Assembly (NCBI RefSeq): GCF_003477885.1
Contig: NZ_QUEE01000010.1
Location: 156,556 to 220,555 of the forward strand
Direction: 5' to 3'
Origin: Lachnotalea sp. AF33-28
Lineage (GTDB): Bacteria > Bacillota > Clostridia > Lachnospirales > Lachnospiraceae
Length of the DNA stretch: 64,000 bases
Position 1 is the stretch's first letter; each line of letters opens with the position of its first letter. Below, piece by piece: positions 1 through 8,351 of this stretch. Position numbers and translations under genes: made by a program. The notes under the pieces are model-generated. The model did no database searches. It was not told the origin of the DNA and saw only the letters and a list, made by a program, of their open reading frames with translations.

Positions 1-1
1 C

Positions 2-1492
2 GGCATACAGAGAGAAATCGCGGCGAATCATTCTGTAGTTTGTGCCAATTTTGTGGACGGAGCGGGCAATGTGAGCGTGATCGCATCGACGCGCTATTTC
101 CGACTGACCGAAGAAAACGCGAAAGCGGTATCCGGGGCCGCTGTCAATGCAAAGGGCGAGACCTTCTTTATGGAGGAAAGCACGTTTGCCGGCGAGAAAA
201 ATATTCTGCTGGCGGTCAAACAGATCAGGGAAAAGGAAAACCTGTCCCTGAAGCATATCGGAACGGTGGTGCTGTTTATTGATATAGACAGGCTGGGCAG
301 GCTGCTTACGGATGTGCACGACGGGATATTTCTGATGTACGGCAATGAGGGCGGTCTTAAGTTTGTGCTGAATGACAAAGAGAACCTTCTGGAGGACTAC
401 GATCCGGACGGGGTGCAGAGCGAGGCGTATTCGATTCGGGATATCGGCGGGAAGCGCTATTTTGTGGTGAGCATGCATAACAGCGGACAGCAGTTTTCCT
501 ACGTGCTTTTTACACCGTATGCGGAACTCTTCTTTGATGTAAAGCAGGTTTTTACACTGTATATGGGGATTTTTGTTTGCTGCTGCGCGGCGGTGCTGTC
601 GATTTCGTTCTTTTTCACGCGCCGGGTGACCGATGATATCCGAAGATTTATCCAGCATATCCATCAGATTTCCTGGGAGAATTTTACACAGCTTCCCGTC
701 TATGAAAAAGAGGAAATCAGGGACAGGGATGTGTATGCCCTTCAGCAGGCTTTTAACAAAATGTCGGTCAGGATCAATGAATTAGTTCGGGAAAATTATC
801 TGAAACAGATTCTGATCAAGGAGACGCAGATACAGGCGCTGCAGGCGCAGATGAATCCCCATTTTCTCTATAATACACTGAATTCCGTGTATTGGATGGT
901 TAAGACGGCAGGGAATATGCCGGCGGCGGATATGGTCAACAGTCTGGGACTCCTGCTTAGGGAGGCGATCAGCAATAAAGAGCTGGTGATCACGATCGAT
1001 AAGGAGCTCGACATTGTCTGCTATTATCTGACGATCCAGAAGCACCGCTATGAGGAGCGTTTGGATATCCGCTTTGATGTGTCGGAGGAATGCAGCGGCC
1101 TGTTAATTCCCAAGTTCACAATACAGCCTTTATTGGAAAACGCCATTGCCTATGGAGTGGAATGCATGCTGGGGGTATGCAGAGTGGAAGTCAGCCTGTG
1201 CGTGCGGGGAGAGGAGTGCATCTGCCAGGTATCCAATGACGGCCCTCCGCCGGAAGAAAATCTGATGGAAAAGCTGCGCAGCGGGCAGCTGAAGCCGAAG
1301 GGAAACGGCGTTGGCCTGTTAAATATTGACCGGAGAATCAAAGAGGTGTTTGGGGATCGTTGCGGAATCAGTGTGTTGCGTGACAGCGCCGGCCGCACGG
1401 TGGTGCAGGCGAGGATGAAATGTATTTCACAGGAAGAGTATGAAGAGGGAAGGCGGAATGAAAAACAATTACAGGATTATGGTGGTGGATGA
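2..1492 (+). CDS. Sensor histidine kinase, YesM type (5' end cut by the window edge)
   Basis: The frame is open from the first bases, so the N-terminus lies outside the window. What is visible is most of an extracellular sensor region, a hydrophobic segment followed by a charged FFTRR turn (near 540-625), a HAMP-like linker, and the His_kinase region with the phospho-acceptor in QMNPHFLYNTLNS (about 850-890). An ATPase domain follows with an N-box (PLLENAI) and a G-box (GNGVGLLNI). This is the architecture of YesM/LytS-class kinases, which usually sense extracellular carbohydrates or their binding proteins. The stop overlaps the start of the response regulator by 35 bp, indicating a translationally coupled pair. 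The ligand is unknown; CUT1 cassettes are often controlled by such pairs, but none adjoins it directly here. Confidence 0.93.
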   Translation, partial: GIQREIAANHSVVCANFVDGAGNVSVIASTRYFRLTEENAKAVSGAAVNAKGETFFMEESTFAGEKNILLAVKQIREKENLSLKHIGTVVLFIDIDRLGRLLTDVHDGIFLMYGNEGGLKFVLNDKENLLEDYDPDGVQSEAYSIRDIGGKRYFVVSMHNSGQQFSYVLFTPYAELFFDVKQVFTLYMGIFVCCCAAVLSISFFFTRRVTDDIRRFIQHIHQISWENFTQLPVYEKEEIRDRDVYALQQAFNKMSVRINELVRENYLKQILIKETQIQALQAQMNPHFLYNTLNSVYWMVKTAGNMPAADMVNSLGLLLREAISNKELVITIDKELDIVCYYLTIQKHRYEERLDIRFDVSEECSGLLIPKFTIQPLLENAIAYGVECMLGVCRVEVSLCVRGEECICQVSNDGPPPEENLMEKLRSGQLKPKGNGVGLLNIDRRIKEVFGDRCGISVLRDSAGRTVVQARMKCISQEEYEEGRRNEKQLQDYGGG

Positions 1493-2264
1493 TGAGCATA
1501 TTGTAAGGGAGGCGATCTCCTCTTCCATCCCCTGGGAAAAATATCAGGTGGAGGTAGTATATGCCGCTGCCAATGCGGTCGATGCGCTGGAATATCTTAA
1601 GGACCATGAAGTGGATATGATGCTGGTGGATATCAGGATGCCCGTGATGGACGGCCTCGAACTGCTTAAGCAGCTTAGAGGCCGCAGAGCGGATATTGAT
1701 TTTGTGATTTTAAGCGGACATGCGGATTTTCACTATGCGCAGCAGGCAATTCACTATGGGGCCAGAGAATATCTGCTAAAGCCGCTGGATGCCGCTTCAC
1801 TGCTGAATGTGGTGACGAAATGCCGGGATGAGCGGCAGCAAAAGCAGCTTATGGATATGATGCGGGAAAACCCGGCAATGAACAGGATCCTTGCTAATGT
1901 TTCAGATCCGGGAAATTATCCGCAGACAGTAGGCAGGATCATCAAGATTGTGGACGAAGAGATCGCCAACGAGGAACTGTCACTGAAATGGATCTCTGCA
2001 AAGAAGCTTTTTCTGAATGAAAATTATTTAAGCAGAGTCTTCCAGAAAGAGACCGGGCAGAGATTCTCCTCCTATCTGGCCGAACGCAGAATGCTGCTTG
2101 CCATGCAGAAGCTGGCGTACAGCCCGGAGGAAATGATCCTGGATGTGGCCAGAGCAACAGGATTTGGGGACAATTCGCAGTATTTCAGCAGCACCTTTAA
2201 GAAATTTACGGGCTATACGCCTTCAGAATACAGGAGATATATGCGGGAAGGAAAGTTTAAATAG
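1458..2264 (+). CDS. Response regulator with AraC-type DNA-binding domain, YesN type
   Basis: A receiver domain occupies about residues 1-120: acidic pair VVDDE near the N-terminus, phospho-acceptor Asp in LVDIRMPVMDG, and Lys in LLKPLD. A C-terminal pair of AraC helix-turn-helices follows (LSRVFQKETGQRF, ATGFGDNSQYFSSTFKKFTGYTPSEYRR). At about 268 residues it is shorter than classical YesN proteins of roughly 350-500, because the linker is very short. I chose ATG 1458 because it has a strong GAGGGAAGGCGG ribosome site; an in-frame ATG 18 bp upstream lacks one. It pairs with the overlapping kinase and probably activates a transporter operon in response to an extracellular signal. Family assignment is firm and the target is unknown. 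Confidence 0.93.
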   Translation: MKNNYRIMVVDDEHIVREAISSSIPWEKYQVEVVYAAANAVDALEYLKDHEVDMMLVDIRMPVMDGLELLKQLRGRRADIDFVILSGHADFHYAQQAIHYGAREYLLKPLDAASLLNVVTKCRDERQQKQLMDMMRENPAMNRILANVSDPGNYPQTVGRIIKIVDEEIANEELSLKWISAKKLFLNENYLSRVFQKETGQRFSSYLAERRMLLAMQKLAYSPEEMILDVARATGFGDNSQYFSSTFKKFTGYTPSEYRRYMREGKFK

Positions 2265-2308
2265 AACCCGCATTTCATGCCGCGCAACGGTTTAGGAAGA
2301 ATCCTTTT

Positions 2309-2334
2309 GACAGATGAGAATCTGTCTATTTTTG
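2309..2334 (+). terminator. Intrinsic terminator after the YesM/YesN pair
   Basis: GACAGAT and ATCTGTC form a 7-bp stem closed by a GAGA tetraloop, followed by TATTTTTG. It lies 45 bp after the regulator stop and before the next promoter. Confidence 0.7.
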
Positions 2335-2390
2335 TTGTTGATGAAGTGTGACGGTAAAATTTGAAAGAGACGGCTGTTTTAACGATTCCT

Positions 2391-2419
2391 TTGACATTTA
2401 TGCGGACCGATATTAGAAT
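2391..2419 (+). promoter_or_regulatory. Sigma-A promoter of the rpoN remnant, with an overlapping palindrome
   Basis: TTGACA, a 17-bp spacer and TAGAAT form a near-consensus promoter 60 bp before the rpoN fragment. The -10 overlaps a perfect palindrome TTAGA-A-TCTAA at 2413-2423. Almost the same promoter, including much of the spacer and the TTAGAATCTA box, recurs at 14681-14709 before the deformylase gene. Confidence 0.75.
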
Positions 2420-2478
2420 CTAACTAACAGATACGCTTTGGATAAATCTTGTGGTTTCACTGATGGGGGGCAGGAATT

Positions 2479-3041
2479 ATGAAGCTTACTTATTCTATAA
2501 ATGTAGAACAGAAAGCGTCGATTACAGCAGCGCAGATACAATCATTGGAAATACTCGCCTGCGACGGCCTGCGGCTGAAAGAGATGCTGCAAAGGCCAGA
2601 ATGATAATCGGATATGTAGAGCAGAGAAAAGACACCTTGATCAGAATAGCATTAGCAGCTGCAAAACGGCAGCAGAATTTTTTTATGGGAAAAGGCAGGC
2701 TGCGGCCGATGAGAATGTCGGATATCGCATCGGACATCTGCCTGCATGAATCTACAGTGAGCCGCGCTGTTTCAGGAAAATACCTGCAGTTTCCATGTGG
2801 CACCATATTGATGAAAGAGCTGTTTTCCCGTAATGCAACGGAGGATGCCGGACTTCGCGCGGAGGATATAAAGATTATGATAGAGGAAATTGTGGATGGC
2901 GAGGACAGCAGAAAACCTTTCAGCGACCAAAGACTTACGGATCTGCTGAAGGCACGGAATGTGAATATATCCAGGCGAGCTGTGGCGAAATACCGTGAAG
3001 AGCTGGGCATCCCGAGCAGTGTGGACAGAAAGGACAGATGA
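2479..3041 (+). pseudogene. rpoN: rpoN (sigma-54) remnant, internally deleted and split
   Basis: From ATG 2479, behind a GGGGGGCAGG ribosome site, 41 codons resemble sigma-54 region I (SITAAQIQSLEILACDGLRL), ending at TGA 2602-2604. That stop overlaps ATG 2601 of a second frame, which encodes about 146 residues closely matching the sigma-54 C-terminus. These include EQRKDTLIRI, the DNA-binding helix-turn-helix ESTVSRAVSGKYLQFP, and the RpoN box ISRRAVAKYREELGIPSS. The roughly 200-250 residues that normally lie between, including most of the core-RNA-polymerase-binding domain, are absent. Because the missing part is so long, a sequencing indel cannot explain it. The ATGA overlap would allow coupled translation of two fragments, but a working sigma factor seems unlikely. 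The adjacent gene is a sigma-54 activator. Confidence 0.85.
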
Positions 3042-3045
3042 GCGA

Positions 3046-4947
3046 ATGGATAAATACAGAATATGCTGTGTGACGTACAGAGAACTGGACAGTCTGGTGA
3101 GAACTGCCATCAAAGGTTTATCCGATGATGAGGTGGAGATTGATGTGATCAGCGGTCTGCGCGAGGAAATCCTGCCGGAACTGCAAAAGAAGATTGCAGA
3201 TGGGATTGAAATTGTGATTGCCGGCGGGGCAAATGCCAGAATCGTCAGGGATTTCTGCAATATTCCGGTGCTGGACTACCGGATCAGCAGTATGGATTAT
3301 CTGCTGGCGGTACAGAAAAACTGTGAAAGCGGTGGGAGGGCGGCAATTGTGACCTACAGGGAGCCTCTGGGAACGGAGCTTAAGCACTATCTTGATGAAG
3401 TACATATGGATGTGGCTAATATCATCTATGAGGATACGCAGGAGCTGGAGAGCCTGATGAAAGAGGACAGTGCGGCGACGATTATCGGAGGTGCTCATGC
3501 GGTGGAAGTTGCCGGAAAGCTTCATAAAAAATCAGTATTGATTTATCCGGGCCAATCCGCTATCCGTGATTCCATCCTGCAGGCTAAGGAGCTGTTGAAG
3601 AGGCTGCGCATGGAGAGGGAGAATTCGCTGTTTATACAGGCCATGGTGGATTACAGCGCCAACGGTATCCTGATGACGGACAAAAACGGCTGTATTCTGA
3701 ACCATAATCTGAGTGCGGGAACTATGCTTGAATTTGGCGGCAGATCGCTGAAGGGCCAGTATATCCAACTCCTCTTGCCGGCCGGCGGTCTGGAGGATTT
3801 CGCGGGTTCGGGCCTTAAGGAGTCAAAAAAAATCATTCGGGCAGAGACGAAGGAGCTGCTGCAGACCTGGATCAGGATTGAGGATAAACATGGCCAGTAT
3901 ATCGGCAATGTTTGTGTGCTTTCCGATGTATCGGATATTCAGAAGATGCAGTTGGAGTATAAGGAAAAGGAACGAAAGGCAAGACGGGAGCGCGGGTTTG
4001 AAGGCAAGTATAATTTCAGCGATATTACAGGATCGTCCTATGCGATCAAAGACTGTATAGCGGACGCCAGGTTCTTTGCGTCAAGCGATGCAAATGTGCT
4101 GATCTATGGAGAGACCGGAGTAGGAAAAGAGTTGTTTGCGCAGGGGATTCATAACAGCAGTGAGAGACGCAAAGGGCCCTTTATCGGCATTAACTGTGCG
4201 GCCCTTCCCGAAAATCTGCTGGAGACCGAGCTGTTCGGCTATGACGAGGGCGCGTTCACCGGCGGTAAAAAAGGCGGAAAGAAAGGGTTGTTTGAGCTGG
4301 CGGAAAACGGAACGCTGTTTCTCGATGAGGTGGGGGAGATCAATCCCGGTCTGCAGGCCAGGCTGCTGCGCGTGCTGCAGGAGAAGGAAGTGATGCATGT
4401 GGGAGGCGACCGTATGATACCGATTAACGCCCGGGTAATCTCCGCTACCAACCGCAATCTGGAACTGTTGGACGCTAAGGCATTTCGCCGGGACCTGCTG
4501 TATCGGCTGAATGTGTTGGAACTGAAACTTCCTCCTCTGCGGGAGAGAGAAGACGATGCAATCCATCTGTTTGAAACATTCTATGCGAAAAAGACGGACC
4601 TGCCGCTGCACGCGGAGGTTAAGCCGATCATCGCTTCCTACACCTGGCCGGGAAATATCAGAGAACTGCAAAATGTCTGTGAGCGATATTATTTGTATAT
4701 CAAGTCAGGTGAAAACCGGAGTATAGGCTATATTAAGCGCTGTATGGTGAGGGCAATCGGAGAGGAACGGCTGTTTCGGGACATTCTGTCAAGATATCAT
4801 TACAGTACGGATCACCCGGAGGATATCACGTCGGATATGATTAAGGAAATCTCCGGAATTTTTATGTATAATAAAGAGCAGATAGCTGTAAAACTGGGGA
4901 CGAGCAGGACTACTCTCTGGAGAAAATTAAATAAAGAGGAGCGGTAA
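3046..4947 (+). CDS. Sigma-54-dependent transcriptional activator, PrpR type
   Basis: Domain order: a PrpR_N sensor (about 1-175), a PAS-like domain (about 195-300), a sigma-54 AAA+ domain (about 325-560) and a Fis-type helix-turn-helix at the end (IAVKLGTSRTTLWRKL). The AAA+ domain has Walker A GETGVGKE (about 355), Walker B LFLDEVGEI and an arginine-finger region. The sigma-54-contacting loop reads GAFTGG (about 402-407) instead of the usual GAFTGA. PrpR_N domains bind small organic acids or their CoA-pathway intermediates. ATG 3046 was chosen because it lies just after the rpoN remnant with an AAAGGA site upstream. A -24/-12 promoter with upstream inverted repeats lies right after the gene, so the CoA-transferase operon is the probable target. 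A complete sigma-54 must come from elsewhere. Confidence 0.93.
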   Translation: MDKYRICCVTYRELDSLVRTAIKGLSDDEVEIDVISGLREEILPELQKKIADGIEIVIAGGANARIVRDFCNIPVLDYRISSMDYLLAVQKNCESGGRAAIVTYREPLGTELKHYLDEVHMDVANIIYEDTQELESLMKEDSAATIIGGAHAVEVAGKLHKKSVLIYPGQSAIRDSILQAKELLKRLRMERENSLFIQAMVDYSANGILMTDKNGCILNHNLSAGTMLEFGGRSLKGQYIQLLLPAGGLEDFAGSGLKESKKIIRAETKELLQTWIRIEDKHGQYIGNVCVLSDVSDIQKMQLEYKEKERKARRERGFEGKYNFSDITGSSYAIKDCIADARFFASSDANVLIYGETGVGKELFAQGIHNSSERRKGPFIGINCAALPENLLETELFGYDEGAFTGGKKGGKKGLFELAENGTLFLDEVGEINPGLQARLLRVLQEKEVMHVGGDRMIPINARVISATNRNLELLDAKAFRRDLLYRLNVLELKLPPLREREDDAIHLFETFYAKKTDLPLHAEVKPIIASYTWPGNIRELQNVCERYYLYIKSGENRSIGYIKRCMVRAIGEERLFRDILSRYHYSTDHPEDITSDMIKEISGIFMYNKEQIAVKLGTSRTTLWRKLNKEER

Positions 4948-4962
4948 CGCGCGAATCGGCTA

Positions 4963-4993
4963 CTCAAAAGGCTTCAGGAGGGAGCCTTTTGAG
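4963..4993 (+). terminator. Perfect 11-bp stem-loop after the sigma-54 activator
   Basis: CTCAAAAGGCT pairs with AGCCTTTTGAG across a 9-nt loop. There is no long T-run after it, so it may terminate weakly or act as an RNA-stability hairpin. Confidence 0.5.
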
Positions 4994-5012
4994 TTACAAA
5001 TGTCTATAAATT

Positions 5013-5052
5013 CAAATGTTTCAAATTTTGTCTAAAATAGCACTTTGAAACA
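5013..5052 (+). promoter_or_regulatory. Candidate upstream activator sites for the sigma-54 activator
   Basis: TGTTTCAAA (5017-5025) and its exact inverse TTTGAAACA (5044-5052) lie about 55-90 bp upstream of the -24 element, with centres 27 bp apart. Position and symmetry fit enhancer sites for a Fis-domain activator. Binding by the adjacent PrpR-type protein is inferred. Confidence 0.6.
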
Positions 5053-5103
5053 AAACATTTCAAGAAATTCTGATAAATATCCCATAATATACGGTTTAAA
5101 AAG

Positions 5104-5121
5104 TTGGCACGTTTCTTGCTA
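5104..5121 (+). promoter_or_regulatory. Sigma-54 (-24/-12) promoter
   Basis: TTGGCACGTTTCTTGCTA matches the family consensus TTGGCACG-N4-TTGCW exactly, with the GG and GC dinucleotides in correct spacing. It lies 120 bp before the CoA-transferase and downstream of the activator gene. Confidence 0.88.
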
Positions 5122-5241
5122 ATAAATATTAATAGAGGGGAAATAAATCCCCTGACAGTAAGTAAAGTGTACTCTCGGAATCTCTTTGTGCCTGATTTTG
5201 AGAGCTTTCGAGAGTATATCAAAGAGAACGGAGGTTGAATT

Positions 5242-6435
5242 ATGTGTCACAGAGGATTGCTGGAAGGCGTAAGGGTTCTGGATCTGACACGGGTGCTGGC
5301 CGGGCCGTACTGCGGCATGATACTGGCCGATATGGGAGCGGATGTGATTAAAATAGAACGCAGGGAAAAGGGCGATGATGCCAGGAACAATGCGCCGGTC
5401 ATAAACGGTGAAAGCGCCTATTTTATGAATCTGAACCGAAACAAGAGGGGGATGACGCTGGATTTAAAGAGCCAAAAAGGTAAAGAAATTTTTCGTAAAC
5501 TGGTTAAGCGCAGCGATATCGTGCTGGAAAATTTCCGCCCCGGTGTGATGGAACGTCTGGGCCTGGGATATGAGGAGCTTAAGAAGATAAATCCCGCCAT
5601 TGTATATGGAGCTGTTTCCGGATTCGGACAGTACGGCCCTTACAGCAGCCGTGCCGGATATGATATCGTGGGGCAGGCTATGAGCGGCCTCATGAGCACC
5701 ACGGGCTGGCCGGACACGCCGCCGACCAGATCTGGAACGGCGATTTCGGATGTCAGTGCAGGATTGAGTTGCTGCATCGGGGTGCTGGCGGCCTACATAA
5801 ACCGGCTGAAAACCGGAGAGGGGGAGAAGGTGGATATCTCGCTGGTGGATACAATGGTTTCATCTCTGGAGATCATCAATATGATTTACCTGTGTACCGG
5901 ACGGGTACCGGATCGCATTGGAAACCGGTATGAAGCGATCTATCCCTATGATTCTTTTCAGGCAAAAGACGGTATGGTGGTCATAGCCTGCGGCAATAAC
6001 AAGCTCTATGAACTGTTGAAGGGAATAATCGGAGACTCCCGGCTGGCGGCCCCTGAATTTTCAGACAACCTTTTGCGGGTGGAGCACCACAAAAAGTTGA
6101 AAGCCATATTGGAGGAGTGGACCGTGCTGCATGGGATTCATGATATTGTGGATCGCCTGTTGACGGCGGGAATTCCTTCTGCGCCGATCTATTCTATCGA
6201 TCAGGTAGTGAAGGATCCGCATATCGGCGGCGCGCGGGAGATGTTCGTGGAAGTAGAGCACCCCAAAGCGGGAAGAGTGACGCTGACGGGAAGCCAGTTT
6301 AAGTTCACGAATAGGAAAGTGGAAATTAGCAGGCCGTCCCCTATGCTGGGAGAGCATACGCGGGAAATCTTGACAAAAGAGCTTAATATGGAGCCGGAAG
6401 AATATGAACGGCTGCTTAGAGAGAAGGTGATCTGA
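5242..6435 (+). CDS. Family III (CaiB/BaiF) CoA-transferase
   Basis: Length 397 residues, normal for the family. The N-terminus (LEGVRVLDLTRVLAGPYCG, ADMGADVIKIE) is the classic CaiB/BaiF CoA-binding fold. Asp at about 141 in GYDIVGQAMSG sits where the catalytic aspartate of formyl-CoA transferase lies. Such enzymes move CoA from an acyl-CoA donor to a carboxylic acid. The next gene starts 2 bp after the stop and encodes an HMG-CoA lyase-like enzyme, so the likely role is activation of a 3-hydroxy-3-methyl dicarboxylic acid before C-C cleavage. It is the first gene of the sigma-54 operon, with a good GGAGG site. The acid substrate is inferred, not proven. Confidence 0.93.
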   Translation: MCHRGLLEGVRVLDLTRVLAGPYCGMILADMGADVIKIERREKGDDARNNAPVINGESAYFMNLNRNKRGMTLDLKSQKGKEIFRKLVKRSDIVLENFRPGVMERLGLGYEELKKINPAIVYGAVSGFGQYGPYSSRAGYDIVGQAMSGLMSTTGWPDTPPTRSGTAISDVSAGLSCCIGVLAAYINRLKTGEGEKVDISLVDTMVSSLEIINMIYLCTGRVPDRIGNRYEAIYPYDSFQAKDGMVVIACGNNKLYELLKGIIGDSRLAAPEFSDNLLRVEHHKKLKAILEEWTVLHGIHDIVDRLLTAGIPSAPIYSIDQVVKDPHIGGAREMFVEVEHPKAGRVTLTGSQFKFTNRKVEISRPSPMLGEHTREILTKELNMEPEEYERLLREKVI

Positions 6436-6436
6436 A

Positions 6437-7348
6437 ATGAAACCGCAAGTGAATGTGGTAGAGATCGGCCCCAGGGACGGGTTCCAGAATGTAAAGGAGT
6501 TCATTCCGACCGCCCTGAAGCTGGAAATTATCAGAAACATCCTTAAAGCTGGCATCCGGAAAGTCCAGATCACATCCTTTGTAAGCACAAGGGCCATACC
6601 GCAGATGCAGGATGCAGAAGAAGTAGCAAAGACCGTCATCGAAGAATATCCATGTGCGGAATTGTTCGCGCTGGTCCCGAATGTGTATGGAGCGAAAAGC
6701 GCTGTCGCGGTGGGACTCAAGGAGATCGCGCCGGTTATATCCTTAAGCGCTTCCCACAATATAGCCAATGTAAAGCGGACGCATGAACAGTCCTATGCCC
6801 AGATCGGGCAGATGCGGCAGCTTTTCCCCGAACTGAAGCTGACTGTTGATATAGCGACAGCATTTGGCTGTCCTTTTGAAGGATGTATGCCGGTTGAACA
6901 ACTGCTGGAAATGATCGGGAGACTGAAAAGCATGGGAATTCACGCATTTACGTTATGTGATACGATCGGCATCGCTTATCCGTCACAGGTTAAGCATGTA
7001 ATGCAGGAGGTAAAAGCGGCCTTCCCGGGATCCGAGTTCAATATCCATATACATGATACAAGAAATTTAGGTGTGCTCAACAGCTATACCGCTGTGCTGG
7101 CCGGCGCGGATTCCGTGCAGACGGCGCTGGGCGGTCTGGGCGGCTGCCCGTTCGCACCGGGCGCTACGGGCAATACGGCCACGGAGGATTTCATCTATCT
7201 GTTACAACGGGAAGGGTATGAAACGGGCGTTGATTTTGAGGTGCTTATGGCAGCCGCCCGCATGGAGTTTGACAGGATTGACGGCAATTTCAGTGGACAT
7301 CAGATCCGTATCTCAAAGAATCCCCGTTATGTAAAGCAGGAGGCTTAA
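6437..7348 (+). CDS. Hydroxymethylglutaryl-CoA lyase family protein
   Basis: A DRE-TIM metallolyase of 303 residues. EIGPRDGFQN (about 10-18) carries the catalytic Arg-Asp of the HMG-CoA lyase family, HIHDTRN (about 204-210) supplies metal-binding histidines, and the signature loop GGLGGCPFAPGATGN has its Cys at 237. Family members split HMG-CoA to acetoacetate and acetyl-CoA, or citramalyl-type CoA esters in related enzymes. Coupled to the CoA-transferase 2 bp upstream, it would form a two-step route from a free acid to central metabolites. The exact acyl-CoA is not determined by the visible motifs. Confidence 0.93.
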   Translation: MKPQVNVVEIGPRDGFQNVKEFIPTALKLEIIRNILKAGIRKVQITSFVSTRAIPQMQDAEEVAKTVIEEYPCAELFALVPNVYGAKSAVAVGLKEIAPVISLSASHNIANVKRTHEQSYAQIGQMRQLFPELKLTVDIATAFGCPFEGCMPVEQLLEMIGRLKSMGIHAFTLCDTIGIAYPSQVKHVMQEVKAAFPGSEFNIHIHDTRNLGVLNSYTAVLAGADSVQTALGGLGGCPFAPGATGNTATEDFIYLLQREGYETGVDFEVLMAAARMEFDRIDGNFSGHQIRISKNPRYVKQEA

Positions 7349-7375
7349 ATCAGATAAAAGAAAAGAGGATAAACC

Positions 7376-8335
7376 ATGAAAATCGTTGTGTTAGACGGAT
7401 ATACAGAAAATCCGGGGGATCTTTCCTGGGACGGCCTTAAAAATTTGGGGGAGCTGACGGTTTATGACAGGACTCAGCTGGAAGACATCGTGGAGCGGAT
7501 CGGAGATGCCGAAGCCATATATGTTAATAAAACGCCGGTATCTGAAGCTGTAATGGAGCGATGCCCGAATCTTAGGTTCATTGGTGTTCTGGCTACGGGA
7601 TACAATGTGGTGGATGTAAAAGCGGCCAAAGAGCGGGACATTGTCGTATGTAATATCCCTTCTTACGGCACCGATGCCGTAGCGCAGTACACCTTCGCTC
7701 TGTTGCTGGAACTGTGCCATCATGTGGGGGAGCATTCCGAGAGTGTAAAGGATGGGGCATGGAGCAGATGCCCAGACTGGTGTTTCTGGAATTATCCGTT
7801 GATGGAACTGGCCGGTAAGGTGATGGGAATCATTGGATTCGGCCGGATCGGAAGACGGGTAGCAGAGATTGCGCTGGCTTTTGGCATGAAGGTGATCTAT
7901 TACACTCAAGGAAGCTGTGAAACACCGGAAGGGGAGCGCTGCCGCTGTGTTTCATTGGATGAGCTGCTGGAAAATGCGGATGTGATCACGCTGCACTGCC
8001 CGCTGACACCGGAAACTGAAGGCATGATTCACTCCGGAACAATAGCCAGAATGAAACAAGGCGTATTGCTGATCAACGATTCCAGAGGGCCGCTGATTGT
8101 TGAGGAGGATCTAAGTGCGGCTCTATGCAGCGGTAAGATCGGCGGCGCGGCAGTGGATGTCGTATCGACGGAGCCGATCTGCGGGGATAATCCGCTGCTT
8201 ACCGCACCCAATACTGTCATTACCCCTCATATTGCCTGGGCTCCAAGGGAGGCCAGACAGCGCCTTATGGATATCGCAGTGGAAAACCTGGTGCAGTTTT
8301 GCAAGGGAACGCCGCAAAATGTGATCAATGTATGA
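7376..8335 (+). CDS. D-2-hydroxyacid dehydrogenase
   Basis: An NAD-dependent dehydrogenase of 319 residues. The Rossmann loop is GFGRIGR (about 154-160). The catalytic triad is visible as Arg in NDSRGPLI, Glu in VSTEPI and His in TPHIAW. The PHIAWAPREAR ending is typical of the glycerate/hydroxypyruvate reductase-like branch. It presumably interconverts a 2-keto acid and a D-2-hydroxy acid. In this operon it may process a hydroxy acid brought in by the adjacent transporter or released by the esterases. The stop lies 16 bp before the permease start I chose. Confidence 0.92.
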   Translation: MKIVVLDGYTENPGDLSWDGLKNLGELTVYDRTQLEDIVERIGDAEAIYVNKTPVSEAVMERCPNLRFIGVLATGYNVVDVKAAKERDIVVCNIPSYGTDAVAQYTFALLLELCHHVGEHSESVKDGAWSRCPDWCFWNYPLMELAGKVMGIIGFGRIGRRVAEIALAFGMKVIYYTQGSCETPEGERCRCVSLDELLENADVITLHCPLTPETEGMIHSGTIARMKQGVLLINDSRGPLIVEEDLSAALCSGKIGGAAVDVVSTEPICGDNPLLTAPNTVITPHIAWAPREARQRLMDIAVENLVQFCKGTPQNVINV

Positions 8336-8351
8336 GAATGGAGGCCGCTCT

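Noticed and set aside
1150..1398. Antisense frames opposite the histidine kinase and many other genes
   Set aside because: They lack ribosome sites and family features and mirror strong genes on the other strand.
2451..2600. N-terminal extension of the sigma-54 C-terminal frame back to 2451
   Set aside because: The residues before about 2580 in that frame are not sigma-54-like, while the other frame encodes region I with a strong ribosome site.
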